Source: Siphonodentalium dalli
Taxonomy: Eukaryota > Mollusca > Scaphopoda > Gadilida > Siphonodentaliidae
Length of the DNA stretch: 64,000 bases
Reading direction: 5' to 3'
NCBI GenBank assembly: GCA_032622095.1
Contig: CP136069.1
Span: 88,836,618-88,900,617 of the forward strand
The position numbers were made by a program, and so were the translations under genes. The notes under the pieces were generated by a model that searched no databases, had not been told where the DNA came from, and saw only the letters and a list, made by a program, of their open reading frames with translations. Positions 1-11,013 of the stretch are shown piece after piece. The stretch's first letter is position 1; every line of letters begins with the position of its first letter.

Positions 1-280
1 TAAATCATTGTTTATTTATTATCATCTACTAATTTTGTACTAATTAATGTGATTAACCTTGCTGGTTGTTAGATCCCCATCAATGTTCATGTTAAAGGAT
101 AATTAATTTTTATTACCATTCTATTTATGATGATTTTGTATGTAAAAAACAACTGGTTGTGAACTAGGTAAAGCCAGTGACAATTTTCACAATTCTATGA
201 TGGCTGAGAAATATATTTCTGTAAAAATTGGCCTGGAACCCTGAATACATTATTAAAATTTAATTTTATTCTCAAAGTTA

Positions 281-471
281 CAGTAATGCCCAAAATAATC
301 AATTCCTTAACCACAGGAGAATTATGGGTAATTTATCAGGATTTAGTCGGAAATTATATTTATATATTAAGTGAGAGCTTTCAGATGAATGTCAACAAGC
401 CATATTTCCGACTAAATTCTGAAAAATTACCGATAATTCTGCTGTGGTTAAGGAGTCGATTAGTTAGATGG
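281..471. mobile_element. MITE family A (TA-flanked palindrome), copy 1
   Basis: Family A elements start cagtaatgccc and are near-perfect palindromes of 190-215 bp containing ccacagcagaattatggg, ggatttagtcggaaat and cggaaagctctca. They are flanked by TA, as in Tc1/mariner-type MITEs. This copy has a good left end; the right end is degraded. Confidence 0.8.
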
Positions 472-540
472 TAATCTGTTCATGATACAGCAAGATTGCG
501 AGATTCAGGTTGGAAAACATCAACAAGATACTTCAAGGAT

Positions 541-780
541 AGACAGACTATAACTCTCTGAATTTAGTGATGCTGTCCCGCACGGTGGGCTAGCATCACA
601 AAGTTCACCCTCTGGGAACATCATTCTGCTGAAGCCTCAACTGCTATGGGAGACATAGGATCAGTTTGAAGTTCCGCAGTTGAAGTTGGTTATGTTTATC
701 CATTAGTCACTTCGATTATGAATTTTATATTCTGCAAAGTAGGGGATATATAGAAACTGAACAAAGGGGAAACATTAACA
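541..780. repeat. Repeat family B, copy 1
   Basis: Contains gaatttagtgatgctgtccc, ttcaccctctggg, and a long tail ending gcaaagtaggggatatatag, all shared with the copies at 41.6 and 56.3 kb. Confidence 0.7.
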
Positions 781-1046
781 GATTTAAAACAATTTCACTC
801 ACATCAAACTATCAATTGAGTTCTATGCTCTAAGATTTCAGTCAAAAGATGTGTTAAGTAAGAGGAGAAAGCATACTGAGGCACAACAATTTTATAGCCT
901 GGTTTACGAACATTTGGGTTGAAAAAAGTAGATGCAGGATGGAAAAAAAATAAAAATAAAATTGTAATTCAATTGAGTATTTGTCACTAAAAACAAGCAT
1001 TCTGATTGGCCGAGAGCGGCTAACTTTAGTTTTCGATTCACCGACA

Positions 1047-1235
1047 TCGGCAGCTTCAGCGTGCATAAAATCTGAATGTAGCATGGTAAAATTTCATCGG
1101 CGCAGAACGGAGTAGCGAAAAGAGCACACCTGCGTGTTGTTGTCTATAGATACCGTTCATCGGCCGCTTCAGCATGCATAAAATCTGAATGTAGCACGGT
1201 AAAATTTCATTGGCGCAGAATGGAGTAGCGAAATG
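1047..1235. repeat. Two-copy direct repeat, about 113-bp spacing
   Basis: cagcttcagcgtgcataaaa... to ggagtagcgaaa occurs at about 1050-1122 and again at about 1163-1235 with few changes. Confidence 0.8.
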
Positions 1236-1421
1236 AGCCAACCCGCCCCCACAGGAAATTGTTACGGAGCAGTGTTCTGAGTAACGCAATAAACAAACCC
1301 AAAGATTTGTGCGCAGTGATAACGGCAAAATGAAAGTCTTGATTCGTGTCATGAAAATGACTAAATGATACTTTTTATCAAGTTTTTTTTTTGCAAATTC
1401 CTTGCTAGATTGAATTACAAT

Positions 1422-1507
1422 GGAGATAAACGTACCCTGTTTCGTTGTACATTCTGGGATTCGAGCATGAAGACAGTTTGTGAACTCAACCGGGTACGTT
1501 TATCTCC
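1422..1507. repeat. 86-bp foldback, 16-bp arms
   Basis: ggagataaacgtaccc (1422-1437) is exactly inverted at 1492-1507. Confidence 0.85.
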
Positions 1508-1779
1508 TAATTAATTGTCACCACAACAATTGACAAATAGCATAATTATTCATGAATTTCACAAGATTTTTGAATATGATCAGTTTTAGTCAAATTACAA
1601 AAATACGTTGAGGTGTTTCTTCCCACATTGTATAACTAATGGAAAAGAACGCGAAAGAAAAAAATAGACTCTGCCATCAAATATTTTCTTTGACACCGTT
1701 TCATAGTTTAATCAGCATGATCATAAACCAATCATATAAAAAAGTTTAATTTTTTGTACAATATTGAAGAAAAAGTGTT

Positions 1780-2208
1780 GTAGGAGGGGTTCATAAACCA
1801 GGATATTATATTGTAGGAGGGGTTCATAAACCAGGATATTATATTGTAGGAGGGGTTCGTAAACCAGGATATTATATTGTGGGAGGGGTTCGTAAACCAG
1901 GATATTATATTGTAGGAGGGGTTCATAAACCAGGCTATTATATTGTAGGAGGGGTTCATAAACCAGGCTATTATATTGTAGGAGGGGTTCATAAACCAGG
2001 CTATTATATTGTAGGAGGGGTTCGTAAACCAGGCTATTATATTGTAGGAGGGGTTCATAAACCAGGCTATTATATTGTAGGAGGGGTTCATAAACCAGGC
2101 TATTATATTATAGGAGGGGTTCATAAACCAGGCTATTATATTGTAGTAGGGATTCATAAACCAGGCTATTATATTGTAGGAGGGGTTCATAAACCAGGCT
2201 ATTATATT
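1780..2208. repeat. 33-bp minisatellite, 13 copies
   Basis: The unit begins gtaggaggggttcataaacc and ends with an aggatatta/aggctatta variant. There are 13 head-to-tail copies with exact 33-bp spacing. Early copies carry aggatatta and later ones aggctatta, so the variants are zoned. Because 33 is a multiple of 3 and the unit lacks stops in one frame on each strand, long ORFs appear on both strands (165 codons on minus, 113 on plus). These are unlikely to be genes. Confidence 0.93.
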
Positions 2209-2244
2209 GCTGTTGCCTAACAAGAACAAAATACTATTCTAATT

Positions 2245-2471
2245 TTAACCCTTTCATGATGGGGAGCTGCACTGGTTCAGTATTAAAGATCAAGTGCCAG
2301 TGCATTTATATATGCGAGTCTCCCAAAGGTAGCCTCACATATATGAGAGAATGGACTGGCATACAAGGTCAAGGTAATATTGTTAGGCCAATGCCTATAT
2401 ATGCGAGGCTCCCTTATGCATTGGCACAGGGTTTCTCAAAATTAAAGGAAGCACCAGTCATGGAAGGGTAA
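2245..2471. mobile_element. MITE family C (TTAA, ccctttcatgac), copy 1
   Basis: Family C has ends TTAA-ccctttcatgac and gtcatggaaggg-TTAA. Its interior is a set of alternating inverted units such as ctcttatatatgcgagtctc, separated by caaggtcaaggtaa. Here the right TTAA is mutated. Confidence 0.78.
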
Positions 2472-2916
2472 AGAAAATATCCCTAAAAACATTTCTTAAG
2501 TTTCATGAAAGCTTTTACTTCAGTTCTGTCCCCAACCTGCAGTTTTAAAATCTGATATAACCCTTTATTGACTAAATGGATTCTCCCATCAGTTATAAAA
2601 GTATACATGGGAATGGTCTATTACTAATTTGGAGGGGTGTTCAGGAAATACAAGCAGACGACAGACAGATAAAATGATAAAGCAAGTGCTAGAGGTTTCC
2701 TATTCATAGGTGTTAAATTTACAGATAATAAATTTAACGCCGTTTATTGAACTTATTACCTGAATAGTTCCTATTAAAGCAGTCTGCTGTGCTGTTTACC
2801 AGCAGAACTTATGCTAAGCATGTCCTTCGCTTTCTGTTGGTGATTATGTTCAAAACATCATTGACCTGGTTCATCCAGACGAGTTAGAAGTTCTTAAAGA
2901 CATGATTGGCCTTCAT
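2472..2916. other. No gene seen
   Basis: AT-rich. Short phrases (tataaaagtatacatggg; caagcagacgacagacag) recur near 18.6 kb, so an old dispersed repeat is likely. Confidence 0.4.
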
Positions 2917-3465
2917 TATAGGTTATAATTTAGAAATAACAGTTTCCAAATTATGAAAATTTCCTCAAGAATATAGTAATATTATAGTATAATGATAGTA
3001 TGAATGCGAAATTTCCACAAAACACACATTGTGCGAGCCGACTGTTTGTTATATACAGCACGTAAAGAGTGAGCGATAAGCAAAACACCCAACTCCATGA
3101 TAATTTTTTTAGGAGAGTGATTCATGGTGACCCATTCAACACTAAAATCTTGAGTGGTTAGGATTAGCGAGCGCTATGCCAGTATCTTATAAACAACTTG
3201 GGGGCAATTTTAACCAAAGTTCCTTAGTGGGGTCTCCCCATTGTTGAGTGTTTTGCTTATTACACACTCTTTACATACTGCACTGTAACATAATATGGCT
3301 CTTGTTTACCAAACCAGCATACAAACTTGACAATAACATACTATTTATGATTGGGATAAGAACAAGGTATGTCTATATTTTTAATATTCATTCTGTTTAT
3401 GGTGGTTTTAATGGATGTGACCATTTTAACAGAAATACCCACCGCGAAGGCCATCCCTATCTTTA
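2917..3465. repeat. Repeat family D, copy 1, with foldback core
   Basis: Starts with taggttataatttagaaata and ends with ggccatccctatcttt. The core has inverted arms: gtaaagagtgagcgataagc (3060-3079) against gcttattacacactctttac (3255-3274). Confidence 0.75.
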
Positions 3466-4473
3466 AACTTTGATAATGCTCGTAACAGGATTTTTTTTTA
3501 AAAATCTGGTCACTGCTAGTGTAAGGAATTCACAAATTTGTAATCATCTTTTTTTGAGATGCGTGTTTAGTTCCATGCCAAGATCATGTTTTGTTAAATT
3601 TATTCTGTGCATTGTATTCTATATGTTAATTTATTGCATTCCAGCGCAGTACATGTACACTTCTGCCATATTACACATGCTGTATGGTTTATGTTGTTGA
3701 TCATAGCAATTCCTTGATTCATTATTTATTCATCTTCACACATTTAGTTTTAATGAACGCAAATTATCTATATTGAAATAAAATCATGTTTTAACTCTTT
3801 TGTTTTTATAGTTCACTGAAAAGCCCAACTGGGTAAACAGCCATATTATCATTTTCCCCAATAAATCAATCAAATTTCTAGAAGAGAAACAAACCATCAA
3901 CTGAGCTATGTCATACTCTCAAATGTTTATCTGCCGTTTATTGGTTGAATGACCTTTGTTTTGAAAATTGATTATGCATTATGGCATCACATCAGATATT
4001 CTAGTCTATCATCATGAATGTTGGAATTGAATGAATCAAGCTAAATGAAATATGGTATCCATAAGAATTTATGTTAGGGAATTACTGAAATCATGGCACT
4101 CAGTACTTATTTAAGCTTGACCTTTTAACTAGAAATTGTTGAAAATAAATTTAATACAAAACCATGAAACTCATTTGTGTCTAAGTCGAGATGAGATGTT
4201 TAACTTTGAGTGGATGAACACCATCATCCAAATTTCATCTGACAAATTAAATAGCGGTAGTCAGTCATGAAACTCACTACATCGACTAAAACCTCAAACA
4301 ATTATCTTCAATAGGCCACACAAAATTGATTATCTGTTTTAGGACACTTTTGTTTTCAAAATGGGCAGGCAGGCAGGTTTTTGTATTTATTTTTACCTGC
4401 TAAAATTACCAAGCAGACAGGTTTTTATCAGTGTATATTTACTCCCGAATTAAAATTAAAAATTACTCCTGAT
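3466..4473. other. No gene seen
   Basis: AT-rich sequence without a convincing ORF, repeat or RNA gene. Confidence 0.4.
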
Positions 4474-4940
4474 TTAAGGTACTCAATCCGATCAAATGGT
4501 ACCCATATCATCAAGATACAACAACAACATTTCTTAAAAACATGCTTTAGTTATCAGAATCGATTAATTGCAACAAAATAATGCTAACCACTGTCAACTA
4601 GGGTATAAAATTTCCCAAAACGTGTTATTTATGAACATTTTGTTCAACAAAATATGGCTGTATTGTCACTTGAGTATCACAAAATTTGGCTGTATTTATA
4701 CCACTTCATTTTAGAGTTATCCATATTCATCCGCAATTTTGTCTGAGACCATCGGTTTGACAACTCTTTTCTGGGCCACAAATAATTGCACATCTCGAGA
4801 AATAACAAAACTTCAAAATTCGATATCTGATCACTCTGAGCTTTGATGGGTGGGTTCCTTGACTCGAATCAAATATTTTTTACCCCCGAAGTCAAAGAAA
4901 TAGTAATTTGGGAGCGTTAATTCCGATAATGCATCTTTAA
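4474..4940. mobile_element. MITE family E (TTAA, aggtactcaatcc), copy 1
   Basis: Family E runs from TTAA-aggtact to tgcatct-TTAA and contains atcagaatcgattaattgc, gtgttatttatgaac and tgactcgaatcaaatatttt. Three copies are seen here. TTAA flanks suggest piggyBac- or Kolobok-type mobilisation. Confidence 0.82.
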
Positions 4941-6166
4941 GTGTTAATGCAATTTTAATATAAGTTTGTTGTGCAACCCTTTATACATAGTTTTAATAAA
5001 CCAGAAAGAAAACTTTTAATATTATCATAAATAACAAACGGAAATAACAAATACAAGTTGAAATGTATCTAGCTAAATTTATGTCAGTAATTTATCCATT
5101 GTCAAGCGGCAGGATGATTTAGTTTTTACCTCACCTGAGACGAAGTCTCCGGTGGAGCTACCGTCATCACTCCTCGTCCTTCAATCCATCAACATTTGTC
5201 TTCTCCAGAACCGCAAGACCGAATGGGGTGATATTTGTTGGGGTAGTTCTTTAATAGGTGACTGGGATTCAGGTTTATGGGGTCACCATGTTAAATACTA
5301 GTAGGAGCCAAGCAAGGGACATAACTCTTTCTTTCTTTTTATAATAGTTCTTAAAGCATCTCAAGAACCATCAGGTCTATTTAGCTTATATTTGGTATGT
5401 GGGTGTCCTTGGGTGAATGGGATTCAGCTTTGTTCAAATGGGGCCACCATGTCAAATAGGGGCAGAGCCAGGGACATAACTTTTCCCTCCATAGTAATTC
5501 TTACTACTCAAATGTTGCTGTTGGTGTTTTTATTATCTGCTTCGTAGAATAAGGTCATCAGATTTCCATTGTTTGAGTACGAAGTATCCGGCAAGAATAA
5601 TGAAAGTGTCAATGACACTGTAGCTCAACTTGGAGAGGGGGTCGATTAGGCATGCGGAAAGTTAATTGTCTGAGTATTAATACTAGATATGAACATGAAA
5701 AGATATATCAAAATTAAAATCCAAGATGGTCGCAGGCGGCCATGTTTTTCAGCAAAATTAGGAAAAATTTGATGAGCAAGAGGTCACCCCGAATATCCAT
5801 ATGAAGTTTGGTAATGATTGGACGAGAGATGTGGTGGTTAGGGAAGGGGGACTGGGTATGGTTGGAGTTTGGTCAGGGGTATGCAATTAAGAGTTTTCAA
5901 GGTGGATACCCCCCCCTGCTCAACAGAGATCCTGGAATTATGTCCTTGTTTAGAACTACAAAGTGATTTTGAAAAGTTTTGACTGTTGTGGTATTCAGAG
6001 TCCCAGTCTTCTCAGTCTTTACTGTCACGTGATCGACTCTATATAGTCGTTGACTGTCTTGTTATTTTCAGTGGGCCATAAAAGCACACAGAATTAAGCC
6101 ATATTTTTATGAGGGGGCAGGTGTCTTAGAAACAGAACCCAACTAAAACCACATTATATATGGAAT
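4941..6166. other. No gene seen; mollusc-type repeats
   Basis: Contains a tcacctgagacgaagtctcc block (about 5131), a gggacataactctttc repeat (two copies near 5318 and 5472) and one family H unit (tccaagatggtcgcaggcgg, about 5722). Confidence 0.6.
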
Positions 6167-6560
6167 TTTGATACTCCAGAAATTGTCATAAATTGTCATA
6201 CTAATGACACTTACACTAATGATTAAATCATACTTGGCAGAGAGAATCAGTCATTGGTCTAAATTGTACTCTGAATGGCTTAAAACAAGTGCTACGCAAA
6301 GTGTGGCATATGCCGCCCCCAACCCACACTCAGTTTAGACAGTGGGCATTACTAAATATTTGTATGGATGGAAAGTTTGTTATTTTCTAAATCCATGGAA
6401 ATTTGATCATCATACTCCAGAAATAAACCAGAAATTGTCATTATACTAACGACTAATACTAATGTGGCATTTGCCACCCCCAACCAACACTCAGTTTAGA
6501 CAATGGGCATTATTAAATATTTGTATGGATGGAAAGTTTATTTTCTAAATCCAAGAAGTG
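6167..6560. repeat. Two-copy direct repeat, about 161-bp spacing in its core
   Basis: gtggcatatgccgcccccaa at 6302 and gtggcatttgccacccccaa at 6463, both followed by acactcagtttagaca and atttgtatggatggaaag. Confidence 0.75.
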
Positions 6561-6956
6561 GGTATCATTTCCCCTTAAACTGGGCTATCAATACACCAAA
6601 GCACAACCAAATCTGATGATCCATGCCCAAGTAACAAGCTGAAATTTTCATACGGATACAAAATTCAAAAATTCCCATGTCAAACAAGGGATGTAACTCT
6701 GGAAAATATTAATGGACCAAACCTGTAGTAAGTCAGTATCCTTCCCCCGCGTTGTTCTATCACCATACCAAGCACAACTGAATCCGAAGATACTTGCCCA
6801 AGTTACAATGTAAATATATGTGGTCATTGGTTTTCACCATTATAACAATTCTGAATAGTTTTGCTGAATATCTCTCACATTAAAAATCCCAATTGGCATT
6901 TCATTTCTTCAATAAATGTTGGACAATGAAATAAATGATGCCTTTCTGTTATTATG

Positions 6957-7535
6957 TTCAATGTATTTTTATAATGCCATTTTGTCTGTCCGTTCGTCTA
7001 GCTGTCAGTCCATCAATCCGTCTGTTAACATTTGTGGTTTCCGATCGATAACTCCAGTTTGGATTATTTGATCTGAACCAAAGTTGTATGTGTATTTTCC
7101 AGCTAAAAATATAGGCCAATTTCGAATATGGGTTCTGTCCAATTAATTTGACATGAGTTACGACCGTTTTTCAACTTAGAATTTTACCATCTGTTAAAAT
7201 TTTTGGTTTCCGACCAATAACTCCAGTTTGGATTCTTTGATCGGAATCAAAGTTGGAATGTGTATTTCCCAGCTAAAGCTACAGGCCAAGTTCTAATATG
7301 GGTTTCGTCCAATTATTTTTACATGAGTCAAGGCCCTTTTTCGACTTCGAATTTGACTTATTTCATAACATTTCAATTTCCAACCGATTTGACCATATTT
7401 TGGCTTTGAAATTAGGGGTATATCAGATATTCTTTGTGAGCTCAAATTATTATTTTATTTTGCAGTAGTACAATTCGAAATGCTAAAGGGCATATTTTGC
7501 CACACCCTAGCAATGCTCTTGTTATTTTATTTAAA
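6957..7535 (-). repeat. Repeat family F, copy 1
   Basis: Reverse orientation of the family at 42232 and 43720: gtttccgaccaataactcca, tgacatgagttacgaccgtt and a terminal ttgccacaccctagcaatgc. It abuts repeat G and the DIRS element. Confidence 0.72.
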
Positions 7536-7613
7536 CATATTTATTACATTCCTATGTGTGATTTACCTTGAATTCTCAAGTGATTATAAAAGATAATTTC
7601 ACCAGTGAATTAT
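7536..7613. repeat. Host repeat G, left part, interrupted by DIRS
   Basis: The reverse complement of this stretch matches 40404-40485 closely. The other half of the same repeat copy resumes at 12296. Confidence 0.8.
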
Positions 7614-7691
7614 ATATACGCCAACCAATCAGGTCGTCCTTGACTAGGGGAGTGCCTTGCGCATGCGCATATGTCCGCCCAACAGTTGTGC
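7608..7691 (+). repeat. DIRS left inverted terminal repeat
   Basis: The outer 43 bp (7608-7650) recur exactly inverted in the ICR at 11847-11889. The inner part, about 7640-7691 (gactaggggagtgccttgcg and a gcgcatgcgca palindrome), matches the right ITR in inverted orientation. Outer ends differ from the right ITR, as in DIRS elements. Confidence 0.9.
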
Positions 7692-7772
7692 TTTTAATAA
7701 GCGTCAACGAAGAAAGTCACAACATTTTTCTTCGCAAATTACTGGCACGTGTTTGCCGCCATAGAAGAAAAT

Positions 7773-8716
7773 ATGTCACTAAAAGATCCCAACGTAGTTG
7801 GAATAATCCCTATAAGTACTGAAGCGGCTTCGCAGAAGCCAGCGCTTACCGGCAGTACAAAAGGGAAGCAAAAGTTACCGGCATCGCCGGCTCTTCCGAA
7901 TTCTGCCTCGAAAGTGGAAATTCGTCAGAGGCCACAACCTGCGACTGCGAGCGACTCGATGAGCGCCGAAATTTTAAAACAACTGCGTCAAATAGCTGAA
8001 GTGCAGCAGGTACAGGGTGGTAGAATTGTAGAGATGGCTTCTCGAGCATGGTCAAGGTGAATACCATTATTCATATTCTGACACTGGCGATGCCGAATCA
8101 GAACAATTTGAAACAACAAGTCATGCAGACTTTGGGAATGGTGCTGAGGATATTCCTTCCAGCAGCCGATTTAGTAATATGGCAAAACGTATGAAAAGCC
8201 AAGAAATTCTGGCACCGAAAATTCGAACCTGTTCTTGCAGAGTCAATTTCTGCGATGTTTTTGAAGGGCATTGATGAAGAACAGTATCGGTCCCTCACCA
8301 AGGACGAACAAAATGCCCATCCAGAGAATTGTGTCGGTTTGCAGACAGTGCGTGTAAACCAGATCATTTGGGATGTGTTTTCAGCACCTGTTCGATCCCA
8401 CGATGTCAAATTACAAAACATCGAACTCTCTCTGATAAAGTCAGCTGTAATACTCTCAAAGGTCCTGGATACAGCGGCCCGTCTCGAGACAGAGTGTCCG
8501 GAAATTGGCCGACTCATCGATGATACCAACGATGCGATGGCTTTGTTAGGCCACGGGAATTTCCAAATCAACATGATCCGTCGAGAGCTTCTAAAGCCAG
8601 ACTTAAATTCCAACTATGTGCAGTTGTGCACTCACTCGCGTCCATATACACGAGTCAGTTGTTCGGCGATAATATTTCCGAAACAGCTAGAGAGATCGAG
8701 GATACCTCCAAACTAG
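7773..8716 (+). pseudogene. DIRS gag-like ORF1, frameshifted
   Basis: An ATG at 7773 opens a frame running to a stop at 8060. The coding signal then continues in a second frame (about 8035-8230, acidic, with Tyr/Ser residues) and a third frame (about 8235-8716, with FLKGIDEEQYRSLTKDE and helical sequence). The glycine/arginine-rich tail (STRGRGHGGG) is read in the frame of the next ORF around 8725-8800. This gives at least two frameshifts. Position before RT and the basic tail suggest the nucleic-acid-binding gag-like protein of DIRS elements. No zinc knuckle is seen. Confidence 0.7.
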
Positions 8717-11013
8717 GAAGCCGCATGTCCCATGGATCCGGACAGCGTCAAGTATCTACTCGTGGTCGTGGTCACGGTGGGGGGAAAATTCCCACCCGTG
8801 GAGGTTACCAATATCGGGACACCATGCAGTTCCACAGCTATATACCCTTATACACGAGGGGGAAAAAACTCCAAGCGGGGGTCCTCCAGAGGGATGACTC
8901 GACGTTAGCTTCTTACAATCAAACCCAGGTATGCAAACCACTGGAATTTAACCCTTCTATATGCAATAATGAAAAGTTTGTTGCAGGCCAATTGTGTAAA
9001 TTTATTACAAATTGGAGGTCACTTACGAGTGACCCAATTATTTTGGATGTTGTTCAGCATTGTCACATCGAATTTGGAGATAGAGGTCCACCTTTTCAAT
9101 ACATTGGATGTTGCATTCCAAATCAGGTGAAAACTTCAGAAATTCCGTCGGTAAATTTGGCCATTCAAAAACTTTTATCGCTCGGCGTTATAAAAGAGGT
9201 GTGCGACACACCGGGACAATTTATATCTCCCATCTTCATACGACCTAAGCCAAACACTAATGAAGTTCGGCTCATTTTAAATCTTAAAAAATTTAATGAG
9301 TATGTTCCATACCATCATTTCAAAATGGAGACATTTGAATCTGCTCTGTCTCTCATTCGTCCGGGTATGTACCTGGGACTTATTGATATTCGTCATGCAT
9401 ACAATGCAGTGTCTCTGGCTGAACAACATCAAAAATACTTTCGCTTCAGGTGGAAAGATATCCTTTATCAATATACCTGCATCGCCAATGGCTATGCGGC
9501 GGCTCCCAGGTTGTTTACCAAATTGTTGAAACCTGTTTTATCCAAGTTGAGATCCGACGGATTCACAACTACAAGCTTCATTGATGATATTCTTTGTATG
9601 GGAGCCTCCGCTTCTCTATGTTCTATGAATATTCATATCACTGCCTCGCTACTGACCGGACTTGGATTCACTATTCACCCAACTAAGTCGGTTCTCATTT
9701 CTAGTCAGAAAATAACTTATCTCGGAAATGTTATAAATACAGAGACTATGACCGTTTCACTGCCACTCGAGAAACAACTAAAGGTCAAAAAGGGTTGCAG
9801 TGATCTCTTCAATCTCGATCATGCTTCTATTCGAACAGTGGCCGGTGTTATCAGATTATTAATTTCAACATTTTCTGCGGTGGAGTATGCAAAACTTCAT
9901 TATCGCCAGTTAGAAATCAATAAAATTAAAGCTCTCAAACAGAACTGTGGTTCGTTTGATGCCAATATGGCTATAACTGACCCCATGAAAAGGGAACTTA
10001 GTTGGTGGGTGTTGAATGTTGACAACCAGGTCCGTCGCATCGATCATGGAACTCCAACTGTTACAGTTTATACTGACAGTAGTATGAATGGTTGGGGCGC
10101 GGTCAGCTCTGGTGTTTCCATAGGTGGCCGCTGGTCTGTACGAGAGAGTGGTATGCATATAAATTGCTTGGAATTACTCGCAATCAAGTTCAGTTTACAG
10201 GCTTTTTTACCAAAATTGAAAAATCAGCATGTTCTTATCTTAACTGATAGTACTACAGCCATGGCTTATGTTAAAAACATGGGCGGGGTTAAGTCCATCC
10301 TGTGTAATGGCGTAAGTCATGACATATGGCAGTACTGTCAACTCAATAACATGTGGTTATCAATTTCTCACATACCTGGGTCTGTGAATGTTGCGGACGC
10401 TCCATCTCGGCTGTTTAGTGACCGCCTTGATTGGGCGCTGAATGCTACCATCTTCAGTCAATTATGCACCCTTTGGGGCCCCCCAGAAATTGATTTATTT
10501 GCTTCACGATTATCCGCCAAGGTTACAACATATTGTTCCTGGCACTTGGATCCAGGAGCCAAACACATTGATGCATTCACCATTCCATGGGGAAACTATC
10601 ACTTATGTTATTTGTTTCCTCCTTTCAGTCTCATTGCTCGCTGCATACAAAAGATTGCGCGGGACCTAGCCACGTGCATTCTAATTCTACCGGTATGGCC
10701 AACACAGTCATGGTTTTCAGTGCTAATGACAGCTCTCACCGACTATCCACGACTCCTGCCACATCAACCGGACTTGTTGCGCCGTCCACGGTCAGCGGAT
10801 GTCCATCCGTTATTCCCCAAACTAAAATTAATGGCATGTCGTGTCTCAGGGAACAATTCCGAAGTACAGGATTTTCTCAGTACTCTACCGACATTATCTT
10901 ATGCTCCTGGAGACCATCTACCAAAAAACAGTACTCAGTTTATATTACGCGATGGTTCAAGTACTGCAACGACCGGAAAGTTAATCCAGTTTCACCAACT
11001 GTCCCAGAAGTAA
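8626..11013 (+). CDS. DIRS polyprotein: reverse transcriptase, RNase H, methyltransferase-like region
   Basis: This is a 795-codon open frame; the 8626 boundary is a GTG and the true start is unknown. Residues 33-64 are Gly/Arg-rich (gag tail). RT spans about 170-380: motif A LIDIRHAY with Asp254, and the catalytic box is FIDD at 318-321 instead of YxDD. RNase H spans about 480-595 with all four acidic residues visible: Asp484 (YTDSS), Glu516 (CLELLA), Asp541 (LTDST) and Asp591 (NVADAPSR). Residues about 617-720, with EIDLFASR, SWHLDPGA..DAF and FPPFSLI, match the region annotated as methyltransferase-like in DIRS elements. The enzyme would copy element RNA into DNA. It overlaps the recombinase ORF by about 430 nt in another frame, as is usual for DIRS. 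No internal stop. Confidence 0.92.
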   Translation: MHSLASIYTSQLFGDNISETAREIEDTSKLGSRMSHGSGQRQVSTRGRGHGGGKIPTRGGYQYRDTMQFHSYIPLYTRGKKLQAGVLQRDDSTLASYNQTQVCKPLEFNPSICNNEKFVAGQLCKFITNWRSLTSDPIILDVVQHCHIEFGDRGPPFQYIGCCIPNQVKTSEIPSVNLAIQKLLSLGVIKEVCDTPGQFISPIFIRPKPNTNEVRLILNLKKFNEYVPYHHFKMETFESALSLIRPGMYLGLIDIRHAYNAVSLAEQHQKYFRFRWKDILYQYTCIANGYAAAPRLFTKLLKPVLSKLRSDGFTTTSFIDDILCMGASASLCSMNIHITASLLTGLGFTIHPTKSVLISSQKITYLGNVINTETMTVSLPLEKQLKVKKGCSDLFNLDHASIRTVAGVIRLLISTFSAVEYAKLHYRQLEINKIKALKQNCGSFDANMAITDPMKRELSWWVLNVDNQVRRIDHGTPTVTVYTDSSMNGWGAVSSGVSIGGRWSVRESGMHINCLELLAIKFSLQAFLPKLKNQHVLILTDSTTAMAYVKNMGGVKSILCNGVSHDIWQYCQLNNMWLSISHIPGSVNVADAPSRLFSDRLDWALNATIFSQLCTLWGPPEIDLFASRLSAKVTTYCSWHLDPGAKHIDAFTIPWGNYHLCYLFPPFSLIARCIQKIARDLATCILILPVWPTQSWFSVLMTALTDYPRLLPHQPDLLRRPRSADVHPLFPKLKLMACRVSGNNSEVQDFLSTLPTLSYAPGDHLPKNSTQFILRDGSSTATTGKLIQFHQLSQK

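Noticed and set aside
1780-2208. CRISPR-like array
   Set aside because: The 33-bp units are directly adjacent with no unique spacers, and the window is eukaryotic.
1732-2229. 165-codon minus-strand ORF and 113-codon plus-strand ORF of 11-residue repeats
   Set aside because: Both are by-products of a stop-free 33-bp minisatellite; no start context, no splice signals, and both strands are equally open.
8098-8613. 171-codon minus-strand ORF
   Set aside because: Antisense shadow of the DIRS gag region.
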